Below are positions 1 through 10,831 of a stretch of DNA of 64,000 bases, one piece after another. The stretch covers positions 81,132,455 to 81,196,454 of the forward strand of contig NC_090751.1 of NCBI RefSeq assembly GCF_036898095.1. The letters are read 5' to 3'. A program made the position numbers and the translations under genes. Each line of letters opens with the position of its first letter. Positions within the stretch are counted from its first letter, which is position 1. This DNA is from Palaemon carinicauda. Taxonomy: Eukaryota; Arthropoda; Malacostraca; Decapoda; Palaemonidae. The notes under the pieces were generated by a model that was given only the letters and a program-made list of their open reading frames with translations, had not been told where the DNA came from and made no database searches.

Positions 1-307
1 CAAAGGATGATCAGGAACGAGGGAAGCGCAGTCAGCAGCAACAGCATTAGAGTCAAGAGGCAGGGGCGTCGGCAGCAGCTGCAGAAGACACCTCAGACAC
101 CACTACGTTGCTCTACGAGAAGTATCCACCTCCAAAGTCGAGGGAGGCTGCACACTAGCACCACGGATGATGAGCTGCAGCAAGGAGTAGAGTAATCCAT
201 CACATATCGCGGTTAATCGGGACCAGAACCGACCGCGATAGGTGAAAAACCATGAAGTAGGTTCCCTCCCTATTTTTTGAATATGTACATTTTTTGTGTG
301 TACATGT
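1..307 (+). other. Tigger/pogo-like 3' remnant at window edge
   Basis: Around 205-265 the sequence reads like the end region of the Tigger copies elsewhere in the window: a 'gaccgcgataggtgaaaa' stretch matches the subterminal part of the elements at 47556 and 55261. The preceding 1-195 is open in one frame and rich in Ser, Gln and Arg, and could be the end of a transposase tail, but I see no catalytic motif. The hAT-like MITE at 308 lies just after it. The call rests on the subterminal match only. Confidence 0.4.
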
Positions 308-1112
308 CAGGGCTGGGGAGTCGGAGTCGGAGTCGAGGAGTCGGAGTCGGAGTCGGAGTCAGAGTTGAGGCCAATTTATGGACTAGAAGAGTCGGAGTCA
401 GAGTCGGTAAAATTCCACCGACTCCGACTCCGACTCCTCAAAAATGAAATTTTTGCGCTGGAGAAATATTCTCTTTTGGTATCCTAAGTCACATTTTTTC
501 AAAGTCGCTCAAAAACCCTTTCATATTACCCGCCGTTTTCTTTAACACCCTCTTGAATAAAGGCAGTCACTGGGAAAAACATAAAGCTCCTTTCCATCTC
601 TCATCCATAAGCCAAACCAAAACAATAATATTATACATGCGATCAGCTGTTCTCTCCACGCACGAGTCTCTGGACATTAAAGTTTATTTCATGATTAACT
701 CTTCATCTAATCACCATTAGCCATTTAAAAGGTAGGAGTTGTTACTGATTCATAGTTTTATGCAGCACGTATATGAGTAATCTTAGAATTAAGTCATTAT
801 CTACATGTAAACATCTCGAAATGACGGGTGTTTTGATTACAGTTTCGTGTAACCTAGGAAAAGCTGAATCCAAGAAATTACGTGAAATGCTTTCAATAAA
901 ACAATTACTTACTAGGATAGTAGGCTAGTAATGATGAAATGCTATTTTGACTAATAGGCAACATAAAATAAGAAAATTATATAAAAATATTTAATTAATC
1001 TTATTTTTTTTAAATTGGAGTCGGAGTCGGAGTCGGAGTCGGTTCCAAAAAATTATAGGAGTCGGAGCCGGAGTGGGAGTCGGATGTTCAGAGTCCCGAC
1101 TCCCCAGCCCTG
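308..1112. mobile_element. hAT-like MITE with GGAGTC hexamer arrays
   Basis: The element starts CAGGGCTGGGGAGTC and ends with its reverse complement GACTCCCCAGCCCTG. It is flanked on both sides by the same 8 bp, gtacatgt (300-307 and 1113-1120), a perfect target-site duplication. The 8-bp length and the CAGGG/CCCTG ends fit the hAT superfamily. Subterminal DNA is built of GGAGTC/GACTCC repeats on both sides (about 311-440 and 1015-1100), partly in inverted orientation. It has no coding frame of transposase size, so it is non-autonomous. The exact duplication implies fairly recent insertion. Confidence 0.85.
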
Positions 1113-1120
1113 GTACATGT

Positions 1121-1216
1121 ACATATAATAACAATAAGTGTCTATTAATCCTATAAATGCATATGTTATCATTAGAACATTAAAAAATCATGTAAATAAA
1201 TATTGATAATATAGAT
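1121..1216. other. AT-rich spacer
   Basis: Short AT-rich sequence between the hAT-like MITE and the outer TA-flanked element. No coding frame or repeat was recognised in it. Confidence 0.5.
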
Positions 1217-2680
1217 TACCGTATTTCCTGTGTCATAAGACGCACCTTTTTTCCACAAAAAATACCCGGAAAAATCACCCTGCGTCTTAACACTAAGAAA
1301 AATTTGCATAGAGTTTGACAACCCTCAAATACCCAACTAATGACATACAAGCACTCACACTCACCAGACATAAAATATAAACCTACAATCTATAGTAAAT
1401 AAATCTATTTTTATATTGCTTTTCATTTAGTGAAGTTCTGCAGCAAGCAAGTTATTTGTTTATTTTGATAATCATCTGATGACTCGCCAATCCCTTTCTA
1501 CAAGCAAACATGCCAACTAGTGGTCTCCTAGCAGACGACGCTGTGTCACATTAGTTGTTTATGCAGTATTTTATCTATTTTCTCACATTTTTTTTATATT
1601 TTGTAATAAAGCAATATTTTGATAACGATTTTGTTGCCCGAGTTCCAAAATAATAAAAACAAACAAATTATTGAATACGACCTTGGTAAAACCATTTGTT
1701 AGTTGAGTGCCATGTTACCAAGTCAGAAGAAAAGTAACTAGACCTAGAGTCCGATACATTAGCAAAAGTATTCCACATAAAGGAATTTCTAGAGTTCTTT
1801 GATCAATAATTAATTTTGTGGGAAAATTTTTAAGCTATATGAGGAATTTGGGATATACAGTGAGCCCTCGCTACTTCGCAGTTCGACTATCGCGGATTCA
1901 CCACTTCGCGGATTTTTTTCATAACGCATGTATATACATATACAGTATCGCGGATTTTCCAGAAATTTCGAAAATACCGCGATATATGAAGACCCCAAAT
2001 ACGTACTTCGTTAATTCCATTAATACTGTAATTAGTAATATCTGCTCTTACTGATGGTTCATTGCATTACATATGACATATAATTCAGTACAGAAAAAAA
2101 TAAAACACGAAAAGAGAATGTGATCATACGATAATTCAGTATACAGTACGTAGTAAAATTAAATCGAACATGAAACGCAAATCAGATGCAGTCATACCGT
2201 ATTTGAATGGTGTAAGGCTGCTGATGGCTACTACTACAAATGTAATGGATGTGCATCTTTTCCATGAATCTTTTGTATGTATACGTACGTAGTACTGCAT
2301 CCAATAATATTCTTTGTTGCAAAAATCACATCTTGAATAAGCGTACATATCCTACAACAAAACAAGAGTAAAATAGCGTACGTAAAGCTGTATACGTACT
2401 ACCTTGTATTTGAATTGGTAACTACTACGTAGCATGTAAGACAGACTGTGATTGGTTCAAGTGCTGATAGATGACGAATCAGATCCCAAGTTTTGAAATC
2501 TAGCCTGTGATTGGTGTTTTGACCGCTTCTCCAACCCGCAGCATCTTTTCGCGGCCACTTTGTTTGCCGCTCTCTCGCCGGGTAGATGCTGCTACGTTAC
2601 TGTGAACTTTAATCTGTGCTGTGCGTGACTGTTTTAAGTTGAACTTTTTGTTGAACTTTCTGTTTAACCCCTACTGTACA

Positions 2681-4560
2681 ATGGCTCCCAAGCGTTCTGC
2701 TTCTACTAAGGCTGGTAGTGAGCCTAAACGCCACCGAAAGATGATGACGATTGCTGAGAAGGTGACACTTCTCGATATGTTAAAAGAAGGCAGAAGTTAC
2801 GCGGCCGCAGCCCGCCATTTTGGAGTGAACGAATCCACCGTTCGCTACATCAAGAAGGACGAGGCGAACATTAGAAAGACGGCTGCCATCACCTTTAGCA
2901 GATCAGCGAAGCGGGTCGTTACCACGCGTAAAAAAACGATCGTCCGTATGGAAGGTGCTTTAGCAGTCTGGATTGCGGACTGCCAGAAGAACATAGCCTT
3001 GGATACGAACACCATCCAAACCAAGGCTTTGGGCTTGTATGAGAATTTTGCGGCAAAGGAACCTCAAGACGACGATGGCGACCATGCTGAAGAAGACGAA
3101 GATGATGTAGATGAACCTCAACCAGGGACATCCACTGATTCCCAGCCTCAGAAACAACGTTTTTCTGCCAGCAAAGGATGGTTCGCGAAGTTTCAGAAAC
3201 GCATCGGCCTGAAAAGCGTTTCCCTGCATGGCGAGGCTGCTTCCGCTGACACTACCGCTGCTGAAACTTACACGAACGAGACGTTCAAGAACATTATCGC
3301 TGAAGGTGGATACAAGCCGGAACAAGTGTTTAATATGGATGAGACCGGCTTGTTTTGGAAGAGAATGCCGTCGCGAACTTTCCTGTTTAAAGAAGAAGCC
3401 AAAGCCTCTGGCTTTAAATCGTTCAAAGATCGCGTAACCCTCGTGATGTGTGGCAATGCTGCTGGATTTTGCTAAAGCCGGGGCTTATCTACAAGTCGAA
3501 AAATCCTTGCGCTTTGAAGAATAAAAATAAGAATCTCCTTCCCGTGTACTGGATGCATAATCAAAAAGCATGGATTACAAAGATGCTGACCTCCAACTGG
3601 TTCCACCAGTGTTTTATCCCGCAAGTCAGCAAATATCTCGTAGAGAGGGGCTTGCCATTTAAGATCTTTCTCCTTATGGATAACGCTGGTGGACACGCAA
3701 CTGATCTGTCGCATGAGGGCATTCAGATTGAGTTCCTGCCACCCAACACCACGTCATTAATTCAACCGATGGACCAGGGGGTTATCAGGGCGTTCAAGGC
3801 CCTCTACACGAAGAATACCTTGGCGGACCTCGTTGCGTGTGTGGATGCTGCCCAAGATGATGAGGATGAAACTTTCAATTTGAAGGCGTACTGGCAGAAG
3901 TACACAATAGCCACGTGCCTGCAGAACATCCAGAAGGCACTGCAAGAAATGAAACCTGCTACTGTCAATGCGAGCTGGAAGAAGTTGTGGCCCCAGATTG
4001 TTTACGATGACGAGAGATTTACACCTGCTGAGATTCAACACTCTGCAATACGCAAATCTGTGCAGTTGGCTGCGATAATTGGAGGTTACGGGTTTGGGGA
4101 CATGACGACTGAAGACGTCGACGAGTTGTTGGACTGCCATTCCCAGCCGCTAACTGACGCAGACCTAGAAGACCTGACGAAATCGGCCAGTGAAGAAGAC
4201 AGTGAAACGCAGGAAGAGACCCAAGAAAATATTGAAGAAATGGGCTTAACATTAGAACGGCTTACCAAGCTCTGCAACCATGCGAAGGAGTTGAAAGAAA
4301 TGTCGCAAGAGTGGGACGAGGATATGGTTCGTTCTATGCAATTCTGCAACAAGATCGATGACGACATGCCTCCCTACAGGATGCTCTTCGAGCGAAAAAA
4401 GAAGCAGTGGCAGCAACTTCCGATCACAATGTTCTTCCAGCCTCGCAAAAAAGAGCCAGTTCCTCCTGCTACTACGCCTTCGGAAGAAATTGAAGAAGTG
4501 TCCCAGGAAGAAGTTGAAGAGGTGTCCCAGGAAAAGACACCTCCGTCTGAAGAGACGTAA
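2681..4560 (+). pseudogene. Tigger/pogo-family transposase, one frameshift
   Basis: This DDE transposase would cut and paste the surrounding element. Coding starts at ATG 2681 (Met-Ala-Pro-Lys). Residues ~20-70 form a CENP-B/psq helix-turn-helix (KVTLLDMLKEGRSYAAAARHFGV), then a second DNA-binding segment (SKGWFAKFQKR), then the DDE_1 core. The acidic triad is visible: MDETG (about 3340), MDNAGGH (about 3678) and PMDQG (about 3770), with 30 residues between the last two, in the pogo/Tigger range. The C-terminus is acidic and Pro/Glu-rich and ends at 4560. The first frame stops at 3473-3475 and the core continues in another frame from about 3466, which a single missing base explains. Everything else looks full length. 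It is inactive as sequenced unless the shift is an assembly error. Confidence 0.85.
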
Positions 4561-4869
4561 AATACTATCATTGGCTGCACAGTAGAAGACATCATCAGCT
4601 TCATCATCATCATTTCTACTGTGCAGCAAATTCATTGCCATCATCATTCAAGTTTCTCTTCAACTTCTTTCGTGGTGAGTACAGTAACAATCTTTATTTT
4701 TTTTATACTGTACATGTTTTACTTTGATATTCTAACATTTTAATATTTGTGACTGTTTTAGTTTAGTACTGTATGCATTAAGTTAAAGGGAAGGTTTTAA
4801 AAGTCTGAATATACATGTTATAACCTATCATATTTTTTTGTTTAAAATTTACATTTACGTACGTAAAAC

Positions 4870-4956
<87 letters not shown>
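4870..4956. repeat. Compound (AC)n(TC)n microsatellite in Tigger T1
   Basis: About 26 AC units are followed by about 17 TC units, downstream of the transposase gene. The Tigger derivative T2 has microsatellites in the corresponding place: pure AG at 48220-48298 and AC/TC at 56259-56337. The repeat therefore belongs to the transposon and is not a host locus. Confidence 0.9.
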
Positions 4957-4959
<3 letters not shown>

Positions 4960-5131
4960 AATTGTTTTCCTGCTTTGCTACGTATGTACTGTATGATTTT
5001 ATATAGATACGGTAAATAATATTTGTAATAACGTATTTTCTAAAATCTTTTACTGTAATATCATTATTTATCACTTTCATCATGCGCATTAAATGCCTTC
5101 GTTTGTTTATTACGATCGAAGATGGAGCGTA

Positions 5132-5167
5132 CTTTATGACGCCGCCATTTCAGGCGGCGTCATAAAG
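5132..5167. repeat. Perfect 15-bp-stem hairpin in Tigger 3' region
   Basis: CTTTATGACGCCGCC (5132-5146), a 6-base loop, then the exact complement (5153-5167). The same hairpin occurs at 48014-48049 in the T2 copy with the stem unchanged and a loop difference, so it is part of the family and not chance. Confidence 0.8.
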
Positions 5168-5939
5168 AAAAACATTTCATTTGGAAGTCCTAAGAAAAAT
5201 TAAGTAAAACATTGGTAATAACAAAATCAACATACTGTATAATCAATATAATCGATGCAAAAACTAACCTATACACAGATGTGTAAATGCGTTTGTTTCT
5301 TCATTATGATCAGAGATAAACGTAAACAAAACATTGGATGCCATTTTTTATCGTGCTTTTTGGCGTGTTTAGGAAACGCATGATATAAAATCGCCTTTAA
5401 TATTTGTGCCTGTTTTAGTTTAGGGTACTGTAGTACATGCATTAAGTGTTCTGTACATTAAAGGGTAGTTTGTTAACAGTACTACGTACAAGGGAAGGTT
5501 TTAAAAGTCTGAATATACATGTTAAATAAATACGTAAATATGGTGTCCCTACTCGTGGATTTTCACCTATCGCGGTCGGGTCTGGGACCTATCTACCGCG
5601 ATAAATGAGGGCTCACTGTATTACTAGAATTTTACGTCTTTACCAAAAAGTAGCTTAACCCTGGAACGGTACGGTGGGTCGTCCGCGACCCCGAGCGTCA
5701 AAACAAGAGGTTTTTCTCACGTGACTCACCCCCGTGACTGAATTTGTGGGTGATCGACCTGCAGTAGGTGTCTCGCCTACACGCTTCAGTTTCCAGATGC
5801 GCATCGCTGTAGCTGTACTCCTTCCCAGATTTCTGAGACGCATCGGGGTCGAGCGCGACCGAGTTTACCCTTCTAAGGTAATTTGCATAATTATCAAAGT
5901 TAGTACGTATTATGAAATTGTCGTAAAATGGTGCAACTT

Positions 5940-7341
5940 GTAAAGGTTATCAGTTGTGGAAAGTCTTGGTGGATTGTTTGGCTACCATGTGCATGATTTT
6001 TTTTTTAGTTAAAATGTCGTTCATCACCACGAGGACCATTTTACCGCGAGTGCCCCTTTTTCATTTTTTTTCATTTTTTTGCCAAGTCATTTTTCCGTAA
6101 GATATTGCCAAATAGTGTCGCAAAACTTTTACTTTGTTAGTGTTAGAAAGTGTGTCTAGATGATCTGGCTACCCATGCGTGACTTTGTTTTTGTCAGATA
6201 CGACGTAGATATTGGTATGTGGGGTATTTAACTGCGGTTGCCAATTTCTGTTTTTTTTTTCAATATTTGTAAAAATTTACTCCGTAGTAAGGAATTGCCG
6301 TATATTATTGATTTTTTTTTTCATGTTTATTTGTTAGAAAGTGTGCCTTGATGGTTGGGCTAACACGTGCATGTCTTTTTTTTTATCTGAGATGCCGTAT
6401 ATTAGAATGTTGGCCATTTTTCCGCGAGTGCCCCTTTTTATTTGTTTTGCATTATTTTGCTTCGTCATGTTACCGTAAGGAATTGGCAAGTAGTGTCGCA
6501 AAACTTATATTTTTATAGTGTTAGAAAGTGTTTCTAGATGATCTGGCTACCCATGCCTATCTTTTTTTTTAGCCAGATAAGGCGTATATATAGGTATGTG
6601 TTCGATTTTCCTGTGATTGCCATTTTTTCGTTTTTTCCCATTTCTTTCAAAATTACTACGTACTAAGGAACTATCACAGAGTAATGATTAATTTGGATGT
6701 TTATTTGTCGGAAAATGTGCCTTGATGGTTTGCCTAGCACGTGGCTGAAATTTTTTTTTTCTGAAATTCCGTATATTAGAATGTTGGCCATTTTTCCGCG
6801 AGTGCCCCTTTTTAATTGTTTTGCATTTTTTTGCTTAGTCATGTTACCGTAAGGAATTGGCAAGTAGTGTCGCAAAACTTATATTTTTATAGTGTTGGAA
6901 AGTGTTTCTAGATGATCTGGCTACCCATGCCTATCTTTTTTTTTTAGCCAGATATGGCGTATATATAGGTATGTGTTCAATTTTCCTGTGATTGCCATTT
7001 TTTCGTTTTTTCCCATTTCTTTCAAAATTACTACGTACTAAGGAACTATCACAGAGTAATGATTCATTTAGATGCTTATTTGTCGGAAAATGTGCCTTGA
7101 TGGTTTGCCTAGCACGTGGCTGAAATTTTTTTTTCTTCTGAAATTCCGTATATTAGAATGTTGGCCATTTTTCCGCGAGTGCCCCTTTTTATTTGTTTTG
7201 CATTTTTTTGCTTAGTCATGTTACCGTAAGGAATTGGCAAGTAGTGTCGCAAAACTTATATTTTTATAGTGTTGTAAAGTGTTTCTAGATGATCTGGCTA
7301 CCCATGCCTATCTTTATTTTTAGCCAGATATGGCGTATATA
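5940..7341. repeat. ~376-bp tandem satellite array, interrupted by D1
   Basis: The landmark 'tggctacccatgc' recurs at about 6167, 6545, 6919 and 7296, spacing 374-378 bp. Each unit contains two diverged halves of about 187 bp (for example 'cttgatggtttgcctagcacg' type against 'ctagatgatctggctaccc'). The array resumes immediately after D1 at 14774 and fades near 14905. No coding frame is maintained. Confidence 0.85.
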
Positions 7342-7368
7342 AGGGATTTTGACGTAGGAAAAATCTAT

Positions 7369-7638
7369 TTCTGGGCGAAGGACCTGTGCCGCCCAGTGAA
7401 TAAGCTCCATTTAGCACTTATTCCTAGGTAATTTACTGCTAAATATACCAGAGAAAAAATGTAAAGGAGTGCTAGGTTAACTAGCTCGCTCACCTATTGG
7501 TGTCGGTATAAAATTGGGCGTATAATCCAGAGGTCCCGCACTATTTAGATTCATCCACGACAGAAACCCCAATAGAGGAGAGCCGTTCAACCTCACTCGG
7601 TACAACTAACACTGCATCCGCTCAGAACCCAACTCCTT
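7369..7638. repeat. D1 inverted terminal repeat, 3' (left) copy
   Basis: About 270 bp matching the reverse complement of 14507-14773, with a few differences. The left end has a 27-bp extension (7342-7368) that is absent from the other end. Confidence 0.9.
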
Positions 7639-7682
7639 AGCACCCAAAGTTTGGGGACTCCAAGGGAGAGGAGCTGGGAGGG

Positions 7683-7775
7683 TTCACTGGGCGGCACAGG
7701 TCCTTCGCCCAGAAATAGATTTTTCCTACGTCAAAATCCCTTTTCTGGGCTCGAACCTGTGCCGCCCAGTGAATC
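7683..7775. repeat. D1 internal complementary region (ICR)
   Basis: The first part (7683 to about 7739) is the reverse complement of the left element end. The second part (about 7740-7775) is the reverse complement of the right end. They abut exactly as the ends would in a circle. In DIRS elements this region templates completion of the circular intermediate. It lies just downstream of the recombinase gene. Confidence 0.92.
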
Positions 7776-8077
7776 TATACAAGAGAAATGTCACCAAACT
7801 TGCAAAATAAAGGAAAAAACATAAGCGTAAGGGAAATACAGGATGCTTTTAATCAGAGATGAGTACCAAAAAACAATTATAAGGGTATCTTAAATATGAA
7901 CATAAATCCAATAAGGTAGGTATAATAATGCCGTGAGTGATAATATATACAGATACTCAGGAGTATAAAATTTACAAATATAATAACAGTATTCAGGTGC
8001 GAGACCAACGAATACAATAGGGTATAAATGAGGCAGGTAAGAGGGAGAGATAAAGAGACAAGGCATTAACCTGTGAG
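7776..8077 (-). other. D1 3' untranslated segment
   Basis: AT-rich DNA between the YR stop (8078) and the ICR. No coding frame was seen. Confidence 0.6.
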
Positions 8078-10831
8078 TTACCTGGGAGTAACTACGCTCC
8101 CTGCGGCTACTGTAGAAAATTTTAGGGCTTCCAAATGTTTAAGGTAGTGTTTCTTGAACACTGACGGTGATTTCCACCCTGTATACCTGGAAAGGTCTGT
8201 AAAATTCATGTGGTGAAAAAAGTTCACCGAGGTAGCAACCGCCCTGATATCATGTGCAAGAGGAAAAGAGTCAGGGTTAGCTTGTTTAATAAAATACAAA
8301 ATTTGTTGCCTGATCCCTTTAATAGTAATGGTACCGCCTTGTTCTCTAACGAATAGAGGCCCCGAGGAGTTAGAGGAGGTCCGGGATAAATAAGACCTAA
8401 GAGTAGTAACAGGGCACAGAGACGGATCTTGCGTGAGGGGAACAATTTTCCAGGAGGACCATCTGTTTTGAGGGTCTTCGTTCTTAGCCAAAAAGAATTT
8501 GTTAGGAGAAAGAAGGACCTCTCCCGAAGGCAGGAAGTCAATATGACCCGGGTCTCTCGACAAGGCTGCCAATTCAGAAATTCTTGCCCCGGAAGCCAAG
8601 CTCACCAGGAAAAGTGTTTTCCTGAGAAGGGGAATGTAATCACAAGAACTGTTAATGGTATCAGAAGCCAATTTGAGTACGTCATTAAGGAACCAGGTCA
8701 CCGGGGTAGGACGAGTAACCGGTTTCAGTCTGGCACAAGCTTTCGGAATTGAAGCTAACAAAGAGTCGGTTAAGTCTATGTTAAAACCCACTAGGAAGAT
8801 CTTTTTCAGAGCCGATTTAATAGTGGTGATAGTATTGGCTGCCAGACCTGATTCTAATAAAGATCTAAAGAAAGTGACTGTAAGGTTCAAGTTCATACAG
8901 TTCACGTCTGAGTCTATTAAAAATTTTGCCAACTTTTTAACTGCAGAGTCATACTGGCGGATGGTGGAATCCCGTTTATCCGATTCTAGGAACAAGGTGT
9001 TTTGAGGATCAATATTGGCACCATGCATAGCCGCAAACTTCATAAAGTCCATAAAGTTAGGGCGCTCTGAATGTTTGAGAAAGCGTACACAACGCGTGTT
9101 TGTACTATCTGAGACAGAACCGGATTGGGTATCGGGTGAGGGTATAGTCTCAACTCTCGCAGGAGAGGATACCAGTTGCTCTTGGGCCAGTTGGGTGCGA
9201 CCAAGGCTACTTGTCCCTTGAAGGATCTCAGCTTGTCTAGAACTTTCAGCAAAAGATTCACCGGGGGAAAGAGATAAATCTTTTCCCAGGTGTCCCAATT
9301 CTGTGACATGGCGTCTGTGGCGTAAGCCTGAGAGTCTAGATTGGGAGCCACATATACTCTCAATTTGTGGTTGGATTCCGTGGCGAAGAGGTCCACTTGG
9401 AGACCGGGAACCTGAGAGAGAATCCACCGAAATGACTTTAGATCGAGTGACCATTCCGATTCTAGAGGGGAGGTCCGGGACAGGGCGTCTGCCACTACAT
9501 TCCGGACTCCCGCCAGGTGGACAGCTGAAAGATGCCAACGGTTCAAGGCTGCTAGGGAGAATATGGCTACTAGAACATGGTTCAGAGGCCCTGACTTTGA
9601 CCCGCCTCTGTTGAGGCAGCGGACCACCACTTCGCTGTCGAGGACCAGACGAAGGTGTTGTTTCTTGGGAAGAGCGAGACGTTTCAGGGTTAGAAGAACT
9701 GCCATGGCCTCTAGCACATTGATGTGAAATTGGCGGAACAAGGGAGACCAAAGACCTTGAACTTTCTTGAGCTGAGAATAGCCGCCCCAACCTGATAAGG
9801 ATGCGTCCGTGTGAATGATTAATTTCGGAGGCGGAAATCGAAGGGGAACTGACTTTGACAGACTGTTTGCTCTTGTCCAAGGAAGAAGTCTTTCCCGTAG
9901 AATGGGAGGAAGGCGGACTTTCCTGTCCCGGAGCTTCCGGTTCGCCCTCGAACGCCAGACACGATTGATATCTTTCAATTTTGCCTTCAGAAGAAGATCC
10001 GTCACTGAGGCAAACTGAAGGGACCCCAGAATCCTCTCTTGGAGTCGTCTGGAACTTACTTTGTCTTTGAGAAAGCGTTTGGTGTTCCTTGCAATCTCTA
10101 ACCTCTTGGGTTTGGGAAGACACAGAGTATGAGATATAAGATCCCATTGCAGGCCGAGCCATTGGAACTTCGATTTTGGAAGAAGACGGGACTTCTTGAA
10201 GTTGATCTGGAAGCCTAGAGATTGAAGATAATGGATGACTTTGTGAGTGGCTTTTAGGCAATTTTGGGAGGTGTCTGACCAAATGAGCCAGTCGTCCAGA
10301 TAGGCTACTACTTGAATCCCTTGATTCCTGAGTTCCTGAACAGCAACTTCTGCTAACTTTGTGAAGATCCTTGGGGCGATGTTGAGCCCGAAAGGCATCA
10401 CCTTGAAGGAGTAACTTTTGTCCCCTAAGCGAAAGCCTAGGTACGGACGGAAGTGTCTCGCTATCGGGACGTGATAATAGGCGTCTGTAAGATCGATAGA
10501 GGTGGTGACGGCCCCACGGGGAAGTAAGGTCCGCACCTGCGAGACGGTAAGCATTCGAAACTTGTCGCATTGAATGGACAAGTTGAGAAGGGATAGGTCT
10601 AGAATCACTCTTCTCTTGTCTGAATCCTTCTTCGGGACACTGAACAGCCGACCTTGAAACTTCAGGTGTTTCGTTTCTTGTATGGCGTTCTTTTGTAAAA
10701 GATCCTGGACAAATTCGACCAGGTCCGGAGTGGAATGTTGACGAAATTTGTTCGGAGGAGGAGGTCCTTGAATCCAACTCCACCCCAGTCCCTTGGAGAT
10801 GATACTGAACGCCCAGGGACTGAACCTCCAT
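8078..10831 (-). CDS. D1 tyrosine recombinase ORF (YR) with long overlapping N-terminal frame
   Basis: The 917-codon frame starts at ATG 10829-10831. The C-terminal ~340 residues are a lambda-type tyrosine recombinase: a core-binding domain (TIRQYDSAVKKLAKFL, then NTITTIKSALKK) and a catalytic domain with Arg in SGARISEL, His-x-x-Arg in HDIRAVA, and YTGWKSPSVFKKHY supplying the nucleophilic Tyr. It would integrate the circular cDNA without target duplication. The N-terminal ~570 residues are Ser/Pro/Arg-rich, lack a recognised domain and lie opposite RT/RH in another frame. The frame is open upstream to the gag UGA at 10874-10876 and is in phase with gag, so a gag-YR readthrough product is conceivable. 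The true start is uncertain: ATG 10831, a start near the RT end, or a frameshift from RT. Confidence 0.85.
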   Translation of the reverse strand: MEVQSLGVQYHLQGTGVELDSRTSSSEQISSTFHSGPGRICPGSFTKERHTRNETPEVSRSAVQCPEEGFRQEKSDSRPIPSQLVHSMRQVSNAYRLAGADLTSPWGRHHLYRSYRRLLSRPDSETLPSVPRLSLRGQKLLLQGDAFRAQHRPKDLHKVSRSCCSGTQESRDSSSSLSGRLAHLVRHLPKLPKSHSQSHPLSSISRLPDQLQEVPSSSKIEVPMARPAMGSYISYSVSSQTQEVRDCKEHQTLSQRQSKFQTTPREDSGVPSVCLSDGSSSEGKIERYQSCLAFEGEPEAPGQESPPSSHSTGKTSSLDKSKQSVKVSSPSISASEINHSHGRILIRLGRLFSAQESSRSLVSLVPPISHQCARGHGSSSNPETSRSSQETTPSSGPRQRSGGPLPQQRRVKVRASEPCSSSHILPSSLEPLASFSCPPGGSPECSGRRPVPDLPSRIGMVTRSKVISVDSLSGSRSPSGPLRHGIQPQIESICGSQSRLSGLRHRRHVTELGHLGKDLSLSPGESFAESSRQAEILQGTSSLGRTQLAQEQLVSSPARVETIPSPDTQSGSVSDSTNTRCVRFLKHSERPNFMDFMKFAAMHGANIDPQNTLFLESDKRDSTIRQYDSAVKKLAKFLIDSDVNCMNLNLTVTFFRSLLESGLAANTITTIKSALKKIFLVGFNIDLTDSLLASIPKACARLKPVTRPTPVTWFLNDVLKLASDTINSSCDYIPLLRKTLFLVSLASGARISELAALSRDPGHIDFLPSGEVLLSPNKFFLAKNEDPQNRWSSWKIVPLTQDPSLCPVTTLRSYLSRTSSNSSGPLFVREQGGTITIKGIRQQILYFIKQANPDSFPLAHDIRAVATSVNFFHHMNFTDLSRYTGWKSPSVFKKHYLKHLEALKFSTVAAGSVVTPR

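Larger units (their letters stand above)
1858..5618 (+). mobile_element. Tigger (pogo-type) transposon T1, near full length
   Basis: The ends are CAGTGAGCCCTCG at 1858 and CGAG-type GAGGGCTCACTG ending at 5618, flanked by TA on both sides (1856-1857 and 5619-5620), as expected of pogo/Tigger elements. The subterminal DNA is rich in 'cgcgg' and 'cgaagt' motifs shared with the copies at 47556 and 55261. Inside lie a transposase gene on the plus strand (2681-4560, one frameshift), an AC/TC microsatellite and a perfect hairpin in the 3' region. It inserted into the TA-flanked element that starts at 1219. Confidence 0.9.

Noticed and set aside
2919..4647. Minus-strand frames opposite the Tigger transposase
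   Set aside because: Antisense shadows of the transposase, low-complexity, with no motif.
5940..7341. Regularly spaced repeat considered as a CRISPR-like array
   Set aside because: The units are ~376 bp head-to-tail without short repeats and unique spacers, and the window is eukaryotic.
8224..9614. Several plus-strand frames of 100-116 codons opposite D1 RT and YR
   Set aside because: Shadows of the long minus-strand genes; no domain or independent conservation seen.
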